Below are positions 9,447 through 17,859 of a stretch of DNA of 64,000 nt, one piece after another. The position numbers and the translations under genes were made by a program. How positions within the stretch are numbered: the stretch's first letter is position 1; every line of letters starts with the position of its first letter. A model generated the notes under the pieces. That model saw nothing but the letters and a program-made list of their open reading frames with translations. It was not told the DNA's origin and ran no database searches. Source of the DNA: Janthinobacterium lividum (GTDB lineage: Bacteria > Pseudomonadota > Gammaproteobacteria > Burkholderiales > Burkholderiaceae_D); NCBI RefSeq assembly GCF_011601275.1, contig NZ_JAAOLY010000003.1, forward strand, positions 186,001-250,000, given 5' to 3'.

Positions 9447-11260
9447 TGGGGGATTTTTTTTACTATGGTCAGAAGGATACGATCCAGCGATTGAACGAGT
9501 TGGCTGGACGGGGCGCCGTTGTGGCGTCGTATGCGCCGAAGGTGGGGATGTCGCCGGTGGGCGGGCCAAATGGCTATATGGATCCGGCGTGGCTTGATGC
9601 GGACAAAGCAATTCGTTCGAACATACCCATAGGTTCTGGTGAGGTGGGGAAATTTGGATACAGCTATATGAGCGGTGGCGGTGCGCAAAGGCTAATCAAG
9701 ATTGCATCACTGCGAGCCAGTGCATCCAGTACCTATTCATCGGTGCGTATTGACGCGGTGCTCGGTAACTGGGTTGGATCTCAGCTTACGGCAATGACCA
9801 TTGTCATTGGGAGCCGGGAAGGTATCTCTGTTGATTGGACCGCATCGCGTATTGTCCCCAACAACGCGAGATTCATTGCGTATCTGGAAGCGGATGGTCA
9901 AATATCCGTCTACCTGTTTTTCCCTCCGGCGGCATTTGCACAGGCGTCTTTCCAGATTTATGGCATACAAGCAACTACATATGCTGCTCCGCCTGAGTCG
10001 ACTACAGCGACTGGCACCTTGGTTTGGGACTCTACTGCATCCCCAGGCACTGTTGGGTATATTTCTCCCCGTGTTCGGGGTACTGCTGGAAGTCCCGGGG
10101 GCGATTCCGCGAATGGCACAAGTTTTGATCAATATATCGAAATTCGTTCCCGTGATGGAAATATTGGTTCGACTTCCTTTATCTCAGGAGGTGTGGTGGC
10201 CGATTCGTTACCGGCGGGCACAAGCCATGAGCTTATCCGGCTTGGCTTGTCGGGTATGACGGGAACCAGTCATCCCGGCTTCTGGTCGTTCATGTCTTCA
10301 GAAGGTAATGGGGGAGTGCCTTTTAAAACGGGCTACAAGTTGACTATTCGTGCACGCGATTCCGGTTCTGGCACTTTTAGTCCAGACCTGCTTTCGGTGG
10401 CAGGCAACGGTACCGTCATTGTGCCGGGACTTCTTGAAGTTGGTGTTGTTAACACCGAAGCGCAAGGTGTATCGAAGCTATCGGTACCTAACTGTCTGCT
10501 CGCCAAGGTAGTCAGCGGTAACTTCGGTAACACGGCAGGGGCAGCATTGAACGTGGCCACACATACCGTGACCGGGAGCAGTATCCGCACAGGTGGAACT
10601 GTGAATACCAGCGGTAATGATTACGCTGAATACATTGCCAAGAAAGTTGGCTGCAATACGGTGATGGCAGGCCAGATCATCGGAATTTCAGGTGATAACA
10701 AGGTTTCTGACAAGTGGGACGATGCGGTAATGTTCGCAATTAAGTCCACGGCCCCGTCGTTTGTAGGTGGTGATTCTTGGGCCGATGACTTAGGCCTGCA
10801 TCCAGAACCAAGTGCAGGTGAAAAACCAGCAATGCCTGTGCGTGCTGAACATGAACTGGACGAATTTCCAGAGACGAATACACCTGAAATGGGCACTGCT
10901 TTTGTAGATCCCGGCGATACAGATGAAGAGTGGGAAGTAAAGCTTGCTGCCTACTCAAAATCTTTGGAAGATTGGGAAAACGCATCGCATGAAGACAGCA
11001 TGCTGATGGCAGAATTTGATGCGAAGTTGGAAGCAGCCCGTCAACGTGTCGACCGCATCGCCATCGCCGGCCGCGTACCGGTCAATGTGCTGGGCGCCCA
11101 TCCTGGCGACTACATCGTGCCGGTGCAGGACGGTGTCGGCATCAAGGGCATCGCTGTGCGCGAGGACGATCTCAGCATGAAGCAGTACCTGCACGCCGTC
11201 GGCCGCGTGATCTCGATCGAGCCGGACGGCCGGGCCTACGTAATGGTCAAGGCCGTGTAG
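9446..11260 (+). CDS. Phage tail fibre protein, copy 1
   Basis: Protein of 604 residues, likely a receptor-binding tail fibre. The middle is beta-rich, low in charge and encoded by AT-richer DNA than its surroundings. From about residue 391 comes a conserved C-terminal domain beginning NDYAEY, followed by GQIIGISGD and FAIKSTAPSFVGGD. This resembles the Peptidase_G2 (intramolecular autoprocessing/chaperone) domain at the end of many phage fibres. The same domain ends the product of 12,563-14,392 (TDYAEY, GQIIGI, FAVKST, VNVL, YIVPVQ, AVREDD), while the middle portions of the two fibres are unrelated by eye. A proper intrinsic terminator follows at once. Autoproteolysis is inferred from family resemblance only. 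Confidence 0.75.
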   Translation: MGDFFYYGQKDTIQRLNELAGRGAVVASYAPKVGMSPVGGPNGYMDPAWLDADKAIRSNIPIGSGEVGKFGYSYMSGGGAQRLIKIASLRASASSTYSSVRIDAVLGNWVGSQLTAMTIVIGSREGISVDWTASRIVPNNARFIAYLEADGQISVYLFFPPAAFAQASFQIYGIQATTYAAPPESTTATGTLVWDSTASPGTVGYISPRVRGTAGSPGGDSANGTSFDQYIEIRSRDGNIGSTSFISGGVVADSLPAGTSHELIRLGLSGMTGTSHPGFWSFMSSEGNGGVPFKTGYKLTIRARDSGSGTFSPDLLSVAGNGTVIVPGLLEVGVVNTEAQGVSKLSVPNCLLAKVVSGNFGNTAGAALNVATHTVTGSSIRTGGTVNTSGNDYAEYIAKKVGCNTVMAGQIIGISGDNKVSDKWDDAVMFAIKSTAPSFVGGDSWADDLGLHPEPSAGEKPAMPVRAEHELDEFPETNTPEMGTAFVDPGDTDEEWEVKLAAYSKSLEDWENASHEDSMLMAEFDAKLEAARQRVDRIAIAGRVPVNVLGAHPGDYIVPVQDGVGIKGIAVREDDLSMKQYLHAVGRVISIEPDGRAYVMVKAV

Positions 11261-11281
11261 CAAATCCGTCATCCACCTCCC

Positions 11282-11305
11282 AAACCCGCTTCGGCGGGTT
11301 TTTTA
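11282..11305 (+). terminator. Intrinsic terminator after fibre copy 1
   Basis: A hairpin of 8 bp (aaacccgc / gcgggttt) with a TTCG tetraloop is followed by a T run. It lies 22 bases after the fibre stop. An almost identical hairpin lies at 14,413-14,435 after fibre copy 2, so the terminator belongs to the duplicated unit. Confidence 0.85.
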
Positions 11306-11328
11306 TTCTCTCCACCTTGGAGGCAACC

Positions 11329-11490
11329 ATGGCCCTCGATACCACCGCCGCTGGCGGCGCGTTGATCAAACTGTTTAGCGTGCCCGGGCTGGTCGCCGTC
11401 ACGTCGCGGGTCTTCATGTTCATGTGACCCCGTTCCACCAGGGAGGCATTGATTCGTTCTTGTTCCCGCATCATCATTTCCACAGCGGGA
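11329..11490 (+). pseudogene. Decayed holin copy
   Basis: Reading from the ATG gives MALDTTAAGGALIKLF, which matches the first residues of the intact holin at 14,461 (MALETTAAGGALIKLF). Relative to that gene the copy has a two-codon in-frame loss near codon 21, and the Trp codon after FMFM has become TGA. The DNA stays alignable past the stop (STREALIR versus STKEAFIR, then IIIST) until about 11,490, where similarity ends. The ribosome-binding stretch ggaggcaaccatg is also kept. This is the remnant left when the tail-fibre cassette plus the start of the lysis block was duplicated. It cannot encode a working holin. Confidence 0.85.
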
Positions 11491-11707
11491 ATGCCAACGG
11501 CCTCAGCCTGGGCCGCCGATACGGGTGGTCCACGTACCGTATTGCGCATGATGGTCCGGTGATATGGGCATTGCCTGCGGCTTCGTAGCGACGCCGTACG
11601 ACGGTGGCGGGGCATGTGGCGCCGCACGTCCGGTACCGAGCTTATCGGCGTTACCACTGGGTGATTTTGCCAACCACTTACCTCATCCTGAAAAGGGCAC
11701 TGCTGCC
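11491..11707. other. Non-coding remnant between fibre cassettes
   Basis: About 215 bases separate the holin remnant from the second cassette. An open frame runs from 11,564 into the downstream gene. Homology with the paralogue at 8,616 starts only at the ATG at 11,708, so the upstream part is probably not translated. No terminator, repeat or further gene is seen. Confidence 0.5.
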
Positions 11708-12562
11708 ATGAGCAATCTTCGCATCATCCACGACAACGCCGCTGACCGCGCGGTGCTGACTGCATCAAGCCAAACCGGCGAACTGGGCCCGGCCAACCTG
11801 CAGCGCGACAGCAAGAATGCCGTGTTACGCGCCAGCGGCACTGCACAGACCATCACCGCCACCTGGCCGACACAGGAGTCCATCGCCTGCGTGGCGCTAA
11901 TCTCCACCAATATGACCAGCAGCGCGCGCATGCGCGTGCGCGGTTATGCCCAGCTGGGCGACGCCGTGCCGGTACTCGACACCGGCAGCATCTTCCCGTG
12001 CCCGGCTGCTGTGCATGGTTCCTATCCCTGGGGCGTGCTGCCGCTCGGCTGGAACGCGTATCAGTGGGGCGGCGTGAACACCTGGCTGCGCGGCGGCGGC
12101 TCTGACGGCGTGACATGGTTCGCCCCTGTGCGCGTGCGCCAGATAGTGATCGACGTCTCTGCGCCACAAAGCCCGGAAGGCTACCTGGAAATCTCGCGTC
12201 TGGTGGTGGGCAACTACTGGTCACCGCAATATAACGCCGAGTATGGCGCCCAGCTGCAGACGCAAGATAGCAGTGAAAATTACCGCACGGGTGCTGGCGT
12301 CTTGAAAACCGCACTGGGCGCGACCAGCGACAAGCTGAGCATCAATCTGACGCACCTGACACCGATGGACCGCGCGCGCTTCATGCGCATCCTGCGCGAG
12401 AACGGCAAGGGCAAGGCGATGCTGTTCAGTTTGTTCCCGGAAAACCCGGACCCGCTGCTGGAGCAGGACTACATGTTGTATGGCAAGGCCAGCAATATCG
12501 ACGCGGTAACTGCGCCGTACTTTGACACTTATTCTGCACCACTACAAATTGAAGGAATCTAA
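11708..12562 (+). CDS. Phage tail protein, second copy of the pair
   Basis: Protein of 284 residues, paralogous over its full length to the product of 8,616-9,446. The start at 11,708 was chosen because the conserved N terminus (SNLRIIHDNAADRAVLTASS) begins there; an in-frame ATG at 11,564 would add 48 unrelated residues. Weak purine-rich sequence (aaaaggg) lies about 10 bases upstream. It is followed at once by fibre copy 2. Unlike copy 1 it is not coupled to the tail-tip gene and comes after a terminator, so its expression may depend on read-through or a promoter not recognised in 11,305-11,707. The structural role is inferred from position. Confidence 0.65.
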   Translation: MSNLRIIHDNAADRAVLTASSQTGELGPANLQRDSKNAVLRASGTAQTITATWPTQESIACVALISTNMTSSARMRVRGYAQLGDAVPVLDTGSIFPCPAAVHGSYPWGVLPLGWNAYQWGGVNTWLRGGGSDGVTWFAPVRVRQIVIDVSAPQSPEGYLEISRLVVGNYWSPQYNAEYGAQLQTQDSSENYRTGAGVLKTALGATSDKLSINLTHLTPMDRARFMRILRENGKGKAMLFSLFPENPDPLLEQDYMLYGKASNIDAVTAPYFDTYSAPLQIEGI

Positions 12563-14392
12563 ATGGCTGATAAATTTTATGACGGTATGCCCAACGTCAA
12601 CGAGAAATTGAATGACATGGATCGGGCGTTTGCGGCGGGACCTTACAATGCCTTGCCATTGTCCGGGGGGAGTATGAAGGGCACGATCTATTCGAATGCC
12701 CCGATCATCACAACTCAATATGTGCAAGCTTGCGCCTATGGCCCAGGCACTATTGTGAACACTGGTATGAAGACTGGCTGGTGGCGAATCGGGAAGTTTA
12801 ATTCCGCACAGCAGGGGACGGAGGCATCAATTCGTGTAAGTGGAACCACGTCGTACGGTGCTGTTGCCGGTACGTCGAACGCCATGGCAACCATCATCCA
12901 GCTCCGGGTAGACAACGACAGCAAGATACGCGGTGTTTTCCATAACGAAGGTGGCACGACAAATAACACGGTATCGGAAGTGACCATCGCGGATGATGGT
13001 CAGGTATATATCCTGTGCGGCACCTTCTTCTCCCTGGCCGTTTACTGCGAGTCCACTTGCTGGCAGGATTCTGACGTATCGTATTACGGTGTGGCGGCTG
13101 AGCCCCCAGCCGGGACCTTGGCGTCTTCTATCTTTGGCTTGAAACTTGGTGCGCAGAATACGGTTACGTTCGAGCGGCAGCGGACTACTTTCGATTCTTC
13201 CTCCGTTCTGGTTGGTCCAAAGCAAATAATTGCCGGAGGGATATCTAGTACTCTTTGGGCAAGCGCTCTTCGGGCGCCGAATGATGGGGCTGCGGGGGGC
13301 GCTGGCATATATTATGAGGTGCTCTCCATGGGCGTCGCATCGGTTCCAGGCTATTCCAATGCAGGTAGATTTTTTTGGAGTGCCCGTAGTCATCCGGGGA
13401 GCTCTGGAAAAGGATTCCAACTACGTTTGAATGCTGTCGATGCTGGCTTGCCTGACAATGTCACATCAGTTCTGGATATTAATGGCACCGGCGACCTTAT
13501 TCTGCCAGGCGTTATTACTGCTGGCCCAGTTCTCCCGTTAAGTGCGCATCAGTTAACCCGTAGGACTGCAGAGTTCGGCGAACTTTGCTACGTCGGACGC
13601 GTCGAGACAGGGGTCACTTCCTCGTGTTTTGCCATTCGAGCGTCCAATGGTGCCGGCGGTTGGGGCAACAGTGCTTCGGTTGCATACGTAGGGCGAAACT
13701 CCACGACATCGCGCTCGATTAGCGCCGCTGGCACCATCAACGCCGGCGGTACCGATTACGCTGAATATATGTTAAAGGCACCTGAATGCACGGGTATTCT
13801 TCCGGGGCAGATTATCGGCATTGATGTTGATGGAAAACTAACCGACCAATGGCAGCGTGCCATTGCCTTTGCTGTTAAATCGACTGATCCTTGTATGGTT
13901 GGCGGGGACCGGTGGGCGCGGCATTTGGGTGAGCGGCCAGTGCCTGTTGAACGTCTCATGCCTTCCACGCGTCAAGTGCTGCTCAGTGAGGCTGTGGCTG
14001 CCATTGACGCCGTGCTGGAAGTGGTCAATGGCAAGCTGGTTGAGGTTGCGCCTGCCGTGCCGGCCCGCGAAGCGCAATATCGCCAAGAAACAATACCGGG
14101 CGATACCGATGAAGAATGGGGCCTTAAATGCGCACCTGGCCTGGCATTTGAGGCGGGACTGGAAGTGGCGCGCCAGCAGGTTGACCGCATCGCTTTCTGC
14201 GGCCAGGTACCTGTGAACGTCCTGGATGCCACGCCGGGGCAATACATTGTCCCGGTGCAGAAAGGTGAGGGCATCGGCGGCTTGGCCGTGCGCGAGGACG
14301 ACATGACGTTCCAGCAATACACGCGTGCCATCGGCAAGGTCATCGCCATCGAAGACGATGGCCGTGCTCGTGTCATCGTGAAGGTGGCATAA
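12563..14392 (+). CDS. Phage tail fibre protein, copy 2
   Basis: Protein of 609 residues that starts on the base after the previous stop. The N terminus (MADKFYDGMPNVNEKLNDMD) weakly echoes fibre copy 1 (MGDFFYYGQKDTIQRLNELA). The central region of about 350 residues differs from copy 1, and the C-terminal domain from about residue 398 (TDYAEY, GQIIGI, FAVKST) is again conserved. Shared ends with a different middle is the pattern expected of alternative receptor-binding fibres. The extra segment at about residues 450-500, rich in Ala, Val and Glu, is not matched in copy 1. A terminator hairpin follows 20 bases after the stop. Confidence 0.75.
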   Translation: MADKFYDGMPNVNEKLNDMDRAFAAGPYNALPLSGGSMKGTIYSNAPIITTQYVQACAYGPGTIVNTGMKTGWWRIGKFNSAQQGTEASIRVSGTTSYGAVAGTSNAMATIIQLRVDNDSKIRGVFHNEGGTTNNTVSEVTIADDGQVYILCGTFFSLAVYCESTCWQDSDVSYYGVAAEPPAGTLASSIFGLKLGAQNTVTFERQRTTFDSSSVLVGPKQIIAGGISSTLWASALRAPNDGAAGGAGIYYEVLSMGVASVPGYSNAGRFFWSARSHPGSSGKGFQLRLNAVDAGLPDNVTSVLDINGTGDLILPGVITAGPVLPLSAHQLTRRTAEFGELCYVGRVETGVTSSCFAIRASNGAGGWGNSASVAYVGRNSTTSRSISAAGTINAGGTDYAEYMLKAPECTGILPGQIIGIDVDGKLTDQWQRAIAFAVKSTDPCMVGGDRWARHLGERPVPVERLMPSTRQVLLSEAVAAIDAVLEVVNGKLVEVAPAVPAREAQYRQETIPGDTDEEWGLKCAPGLAFEAGLEVARQQVDRIAFCGQVPVNVLDATPGQYIVPVQKGEGIGGLAVREDDMTFQQYTRAIGKVIAIEDDGRARVIVKVA

Positions 14393-14412
14393 AGATTGTG
14401 CTTGCCACACCC

Positions 14413-14435
14413 AAACCCGCTTCGGCGGGTTTTTT
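14413..14435 (+). terminator. Intrinsic terminator after fibre copy 2
   Basis: The hairpin aaacccgc-TTCG-gcgggttt is followed by T residues. It is identical in stem and loop to the one at 11,282-11,305. It separates the tail operon from the lysis block. Confidence 0.85.
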
Positions 14436-14460
14436 CATTTCCACCACCTGAAAGGCAACC

Positions 14461-14889
14461 ATGGCCCTCGAAACCACCGCCGCCGGCGGCGCATTGATCA
14501 AACTGTTTGGCGTGCCCGTGCTGGCCGGCGCCGCCGCCACGTCGCTGGGCTTCATGTTCATGTGGCCCCAGTCCACCAAGGAGGCATTTATTCGTTTTTG
14601 TTCCAGCATCATCATTTCCACCTTTCTCGGCCCCGTGCTCGTGGCCGCCGTGCTGTCGTGGTGGCCCAGCCTGTTCGACAGCGCGAAGACCGTGGCCGGC
14701 TTGTATGGCGGCGACCCGTCTACGGGTTTTTTGTTCATCGCCGCACCGGTGATGGTGGCGGCCGGCTTGCCCGCCTGGTGGGTGCTGGGCGCTTGCGTGC
14801 GCTGGTTCGACAAGCGGCGCGGCAAGGATATCGGCGAACTGGCGGCCGATGCGGCCGCTGCGGTCAAGGACGTGCGGGGCATGTTGTGA
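14461..14889 (+). CDS. Phage holin
   Basis: Membrane protein of 142 residues that would form the inner-membrane lesion starting lysis. Hydrophobic segments lie at about residues 15-33, 46-66 and 86-108, with a charged C-terminal tail (FDKRRGKDIGELAADAAAAV). It lies directly before the endolysin, overlapping its GTG start by 4 bases, which is the standard holin-endolysin order. The ATG is preceded by aaaggcaacc. The first 35 codons are also present as a decayed copy at 11,329. The holin call rests on topology and neighbours, since holin sequences are poorly conserved. Confidence 0.8.
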   Translation: MALETTAAGGALIKLFGVPVLAGAAATSLGFMFMWPQSTKEAFIRFCSSIIISTFLGPVLVAAVLSWWPSLFDSAKTVAGLYGGDPSTGFLFIAAPVMVAAGLPAWWVLGACVRWFDKRRGKDIGELAADAAAAVKDVRGML

Positions 14890-15401
14890 CAGGCGCCCAA
14901 TTGATGCAGATCATGCCCCTGGCCGGCCGCCGCGCTACGCTGTTCCTGGCGCCCTTGAATGCGGCGATGGCCGAGTTCAGCATCGATACGCCGCTGCGCC
15001 AGGCGGCGTTCCTGGCGCAGGTGGGCCACGAATCGGGCCAATTGCGTTATGTGCGCGAGCTGGCCAGCGGCGCGGCCTATGAAGGGCGCGTGGACCTGGG
15101 CAATGTGGTCGCCGGCGATGGTGTGCGCTTCAAGGGGCGCGGCTTGCTCCAGGTGACGGGGCGCGCCAACTATGCGGCGTGCGGTGTGGCGCTGGACTTG
15201 GATTTGCTGGCGGCGCCGCAACTGCTGGAGCAAACGACTTGCGCGTGCCGCTCGGCGGGCTGGTTCTGGCAATCGCGCGGCTTGAATCGCTTGGCGGACG
15301 CGGGCGACCAGGAACGGGTGACGCGCCGCATCAACGGCGGCGTGAACGGCCTGGCTGAGCGTTTGGCCTTGTACCAGACAGCGCGCAAGGTGCTGGCATG
15401 A
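14886..15401 (+). CDS. Phage endolysin, glycoside hydrolase family 19
   Basis: Peptidoglycan hydrolase of 171 residues with the chitinase-like GH19 fold. The catalytic region reads QVGHESGQL, with Glu49 as the proton donor and Glu58 a few residues on, followed by FKGRGLLQVTGRANY, a hallmark of phage GH19 lysozymes. A GTG start at 14,886 is preferred because it gives the normal short endolysin length and a 4-bp overlap with the holin. The in-frame open stretch upstream to 14,562 overlaps the holin and reads as nonsense. No signal peptide is present, so the enzyme depends on the holin for release. Its stop overlaps the next start. Confidence 0.9.
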   Translation: MTGAQLMQIMPLAGRRATLFLAPLNAAMAEFSIDTPLRQAAFLAQVGHESGQLRYVRELASGAAYEGRVDLGNVVAGDGVRFKGRGLLQVTGRANYAACGVALDLDLLAAPQLLEQTTCACRSAGWFWQSRGLNRLADAGDQERVTRRINGGVNGLAERLALYQTARKVLA

Positions 15402-15724
15402 AGCCGTCATTGAGCATGGTGGCCATGCTGCTGTTGCTGGGGGCAGCCGTGTTTTGCGCTCAGCGCTGGGGCCGCGAAACGGGCCGTGCCGCGTGTGCGG
15501 CGCAAGTGCTGGAGCTGCAAGCCGTGTTGCAGCGCCAGAACCAGGTCCTGAATGTGATGCGCGAGGAGGGCGCGCGCCGGTCGGCGCGGGTACGGCAGGC
15601 GTTGGCCACGGCGCAGGCCGGACAGGCAGATGCGCAAGCGGCTGCGGCGCGCATCCTGGCGCTGCAGCCCGAAGGTGACGCCTGCCGTGCCGCCGAGGCG
15701 CTGATCGCCAGCGAAATACTATGA
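15398..15724 (+). CDS. Phage inner-membrane spanin (Rz-like)
   Basis: Protein of 108 residues with one N-terminal membrane helix (about residues 5-22) followed by a long Ala/Gln/Arg coiled coil, the build of an i-spanin. The C terminus (GDACRAAEALIASEIL) resembles Rz-like proteins of Burkholderiales phages. It overlaps the endolysin stop and the start of the next gene by 4 bases each. Together with the lipoprotein encoded next, it would bridge the periplasm and disrupt the outer membrane at the end of lysis. Confidence 0.8.
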   Translation: MKPSLSMVAMLLLLGAAVFCAQRWGRETGRAACAAQVLELQAVLQRQNQVLNVMREEGARRSARVRQALATAQAGQADAQAAAARILALQPEGDACRAAEALIASEIL

Positions 15725-16029
15725 GGCCGCCGCGTTGGAGGACGGGGTGTCTGGCAAGGACGCGGGGTCTCAAGGGTCTCAAGTATGCCGTCAAGGTATT
15801 GCTGGCGAGCTTGTTGACCGGCTGCGCGGCATGGGCGCCGGCATCGCAGGTGGAAGCTTGGCCGGTGAGCGCGCCGTGCATCGCCACGCGTCCCGCCGCG
15901 CCCGTCTTGCCGGCTGTGCCAGCCCACGGCATCTTCGAGCAAGTGCAAGCCTTGCTGGCGCGCGAGCAATTGCGTGCCGCACATGTACGCCAGCTGGAAA
16001 TATTGCTCGATGCCTGCACCGGCGGCTAA
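15721..16029 (+). CDS. Phage outer-membrane spanin lipoprotein (Rz1-like)
   Basis: Protein of 102 residues with a basic start, a short hydrophobic stretch and the lipobox LLTGC at about residues 31-35, so it is a likely outer-membrane lipoprotein. The mature part is Pro/Ala-rich and ends in a helix containing LLAREQLRAAHVRQLEILLDAC. It follows the Rz-like gene with a 4-bp overlap. In lambda Rz1 lies inside Rz, whereas here the two spanin genes are separate. This is the last phage gene visible. Confidence 0.75.
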   Translation: MRPPRWRTGCLARTRGLKGLKYAVKVLLASLLTGCAAWAPASQVEAWPVSAPCIATRPAAPVLPAVPAHGIFEQVQALLAREQLRAAHVRQLEILLDACTGG

Positions 16030-16332
16030 GCAGCAGTCACCAGCGGCCTGCCAGCGCCGCCGCCAACGCCGCGTTCTGGTGCATGCGCAGGGGCGGGACG
16101 CAATAAAACGGTGCACCCACCGCCAGATTGGACGATCTTCGGCGATTTTCGGCACAATTCCTGTATACAATCCACCTGGCACGATGCGTGCATGGCTACC
16201 TTGGTCATCCCATCCTAGGAGCTTCGCATGCATCATCGGCCGCTAGTGTGTTCCTGCTGTCCCGTTTCTGTCTTGCTTTTCCCTTTCACCTGCGCCCATC
16301 CGGGCCGCGGTCACCCAGGAAATGGAGCGTAA
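16030..16332. other. Prophage-chromosome transition, no gene
   Basis: About 300 bases lie between the last lysis gene and the permease. No integrase, tRNA or recognisable attachment repeat is visible, so the right end of the prophage cannot be fixed precisely. The 8-bp palindrome tgtataca lies at 16,162-16,169. It contains a TATACA hexamer that could act as a -10 box, but no convincing -35 is present. A purine permease gene would plausibly have a regulator site here; this is only a suggestion. Confidence 0.4.
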
Positions 16333-17832
16333 ATGGCCACTCCCCGTCTGAAATCCATCCACCGCAGCGTGCCGGGCGCCACGCCTGCCGCGCCATCGCC
16401 CGTCGATGAAATCCTGCCAACCGGCAAGCTGTTTACGCTGGGTTTGCAGCACGTGCTCGTCATGTATGCGGGCGCCATCGCCGTGCCGCTGATCGTCGGA
16501 CGCGCCCTCAAGCTGCCGCCCCAGCAGGTGGCGGCGCTGATCAGTGCCGACCTGTTCTGCTGCGGCCTCGTGACCCTGATCCAGTCTTTGGGCATCGGAA
16601 AATACTTTGGTATCCGCCTGCCCGTGATGATGGGCGTGACCTTTGCCGCCGTCAGTCCCATGCTGGCCATGGCGAACAACCCGGCCCTGGGCATCACCGG
16701 CATCTTTGGCGCCGTGATCGGCGCCGGCGTCGTTTCCATGCTGATCGCTCCCTTTATCAGCCGCCTGCTGGCGCTTTTTCCGCCCGTGGTCACGGGCAGC
16801 ATCATCGCCGTGATCGGCGTGTCATTGATGCGCGTGGGCGTGAACTGGGCCATGGGCGGGCCGCCGGCCATGGCGCAGATTGCCGATCCCGCTTTCCTCA
16901 AGATGGCCGCTGCCGCCACGGCGGCCGGCCTGCCCGCGCCAGCTGGTCCCGTGCCGATGATCGCCAACCCCGGCTATGGCGCGCTGGACAACATGGGCAT
17001 CGCTTTTTTTGTGCTGGCTGTCATCTTGCTGGTGGCCAAGTATGGCCGCGGCTTCCTGTCGAATATCGCGGTATTGATCGGCATTATCGCCGGCACAGCC
17101 CTGTCGTTTGCGCTGGGCAAGGCCGATTTCGCCAAGGTGGCCAGCGCCAAGGCCTTTGCCGTCGTCACGCCATTCCAGTTCGGCATGCCGACCTTTGACG
17201 TGGTTGCCACCGTGACCATGAGCCTGGTGATGATCGTCGTCATGATCGAATCGCTGGGCATGTTTCTGGCGCTGGGCGAGATGACGGGCAAGCGCATCAC
17301 CCAGGCCGACATCAGCCGCGGCTTGCGCGTCGATGGCCTGGGCACCCTGATCGGCGGCATCTTCAATACTTTTCCCTACACCTCGTTCTCGCAAAACGTG
17401 GGCCTGGTAGGCGTGACGGGCGTGCGCAGCCGCTGGGTATGCGTGGCGGCCGGCATCATCCTGCTCGTCATGGGCGTGATCCCGAAGATCGCGCAGACGG
17501 CTGAAGCCGTGCCGGCGTTCGTGCTGGGCGGGGCAGGGCTGGTGATGTTCGGCATGGTCGCCGCCACGGGCATCCGCATCCTGGCCGGGGTCGACTACAA
17601 GAGCAACCGCAACAACCTGTTCATCGTGGCCCTGTCGATCGGCTTCGGCATGCTGCCGCTGGTGGCCGAGCAATACGCGCAGCACATGCCGAAAGCCTTG
17701 TCGCCATTGCTGCACAGCGGCATCCTGCTGGCCGCCATCGTCGCCGTGCTGCTCAATCTGTTCTTCAACGGATTGGCGTCGCAGGAAAATGCGCAGGAGC
17801 AGGCGCGGGAGAACAGTCATGGCAGCGATTGA
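16333..17832 (+). CDS. NCS2-family purine (xanthine/urate) permease
   Basis: Inner-membrane nucleobase:cation symporter of 499 residues with about 12-14 helices. The N-terminal LQHVLVMYAGAIAVP block and the later TSFSQNVGLVGVTGVRSR block are the NCS2 signatures. The latter form is typical of the xanthine/uric acid branch (XanQ/UacT/PucK) rather than uracil permeases. Helices carry the usual GxALSFALG and GMFLALGEMTG features. The ATG is preceded by GGAG at 16,324. It stands alone after the prophage and converges with the kinase gene. Substrate within the purine group cannot be settled by eye. Confidence 0.88.
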   Translation: MATPRLKSIHRSVPGATPAAPSPVDEILPTGKLFTLGLQHVLVMYAGAIAVPLIVGRALKLPPQQVAALISADLFCCGLVTLIQSLGIGKYFGIRLPVMMGVTFAAVSPMLAMANNPALGITGIFGAVIGAGVVSMLIAPFISRLLALFPPVVTGSIIAVIGVSLMRVGVNWAMGGPPAMAQIADPAFLKMAAAATAAGLPAPAGPVPMIANPGYGALDNMGIAFFVLAVILLVAKYGRGFLSNIAVLIGIIAGTALSFALGKADFAKVASAKAFAVVTPFQFGMPTFDVVATVTMSLVMIVVMIESLGMFLALGEMTGKRITQADISRGLRVDGLGTLIGGIFNTFPYTSFSQNVGLVGVTGVRSRWVCVAAGIILLVMGVIPKIAQTAEAVPAFVLGGAGLVMFGMVAATGIRILAGVDYKSNRNNLFIVALSIGFGMLPLVAEQYAQHMPKALSPLLHSGILLAAIVAVLLNLFFNGLASQENAQEQARENSHGSD

Positions 17833-17859
17833 GTAGCCGCCCCGCGCCGTGAACGCGGA

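Larger units (their letters stand above)
8616..14590 (+). repeat. Tandem duplication of tail-fibre cassette
   Basis: Two units are arranged head to tail. Unit 1 is 8,616 to about 11,490 (tail protein, fibre, terminator, dead holin). Unit 2 is 11,708 to about 14,590 (tail protein, fibre, terminator, start of the live holin). Ends of each unit are similar at DNA level (fibre C terminus, terminator, ggcaaccatggccctcga at the holin start), whereas the fibre middles have diverged. The arrangement suggests duplication followed by replacement or diversification of the receptor-binding part. Confidence 0.75.

Noticed and set aside
14562-14886. Longer endolysin starting at 14,562
   Set aside because: The extra part lies in the holin gene in another frame and reads as basic, low-complexity sequence. 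The GTG at 14,886 gives a normal GH19 N terminus.
16030-16332. Right attachment site of the prophage
   Set aside because: Without the left end no direct repeat can be identified, and no tRNA or integrase is present here.
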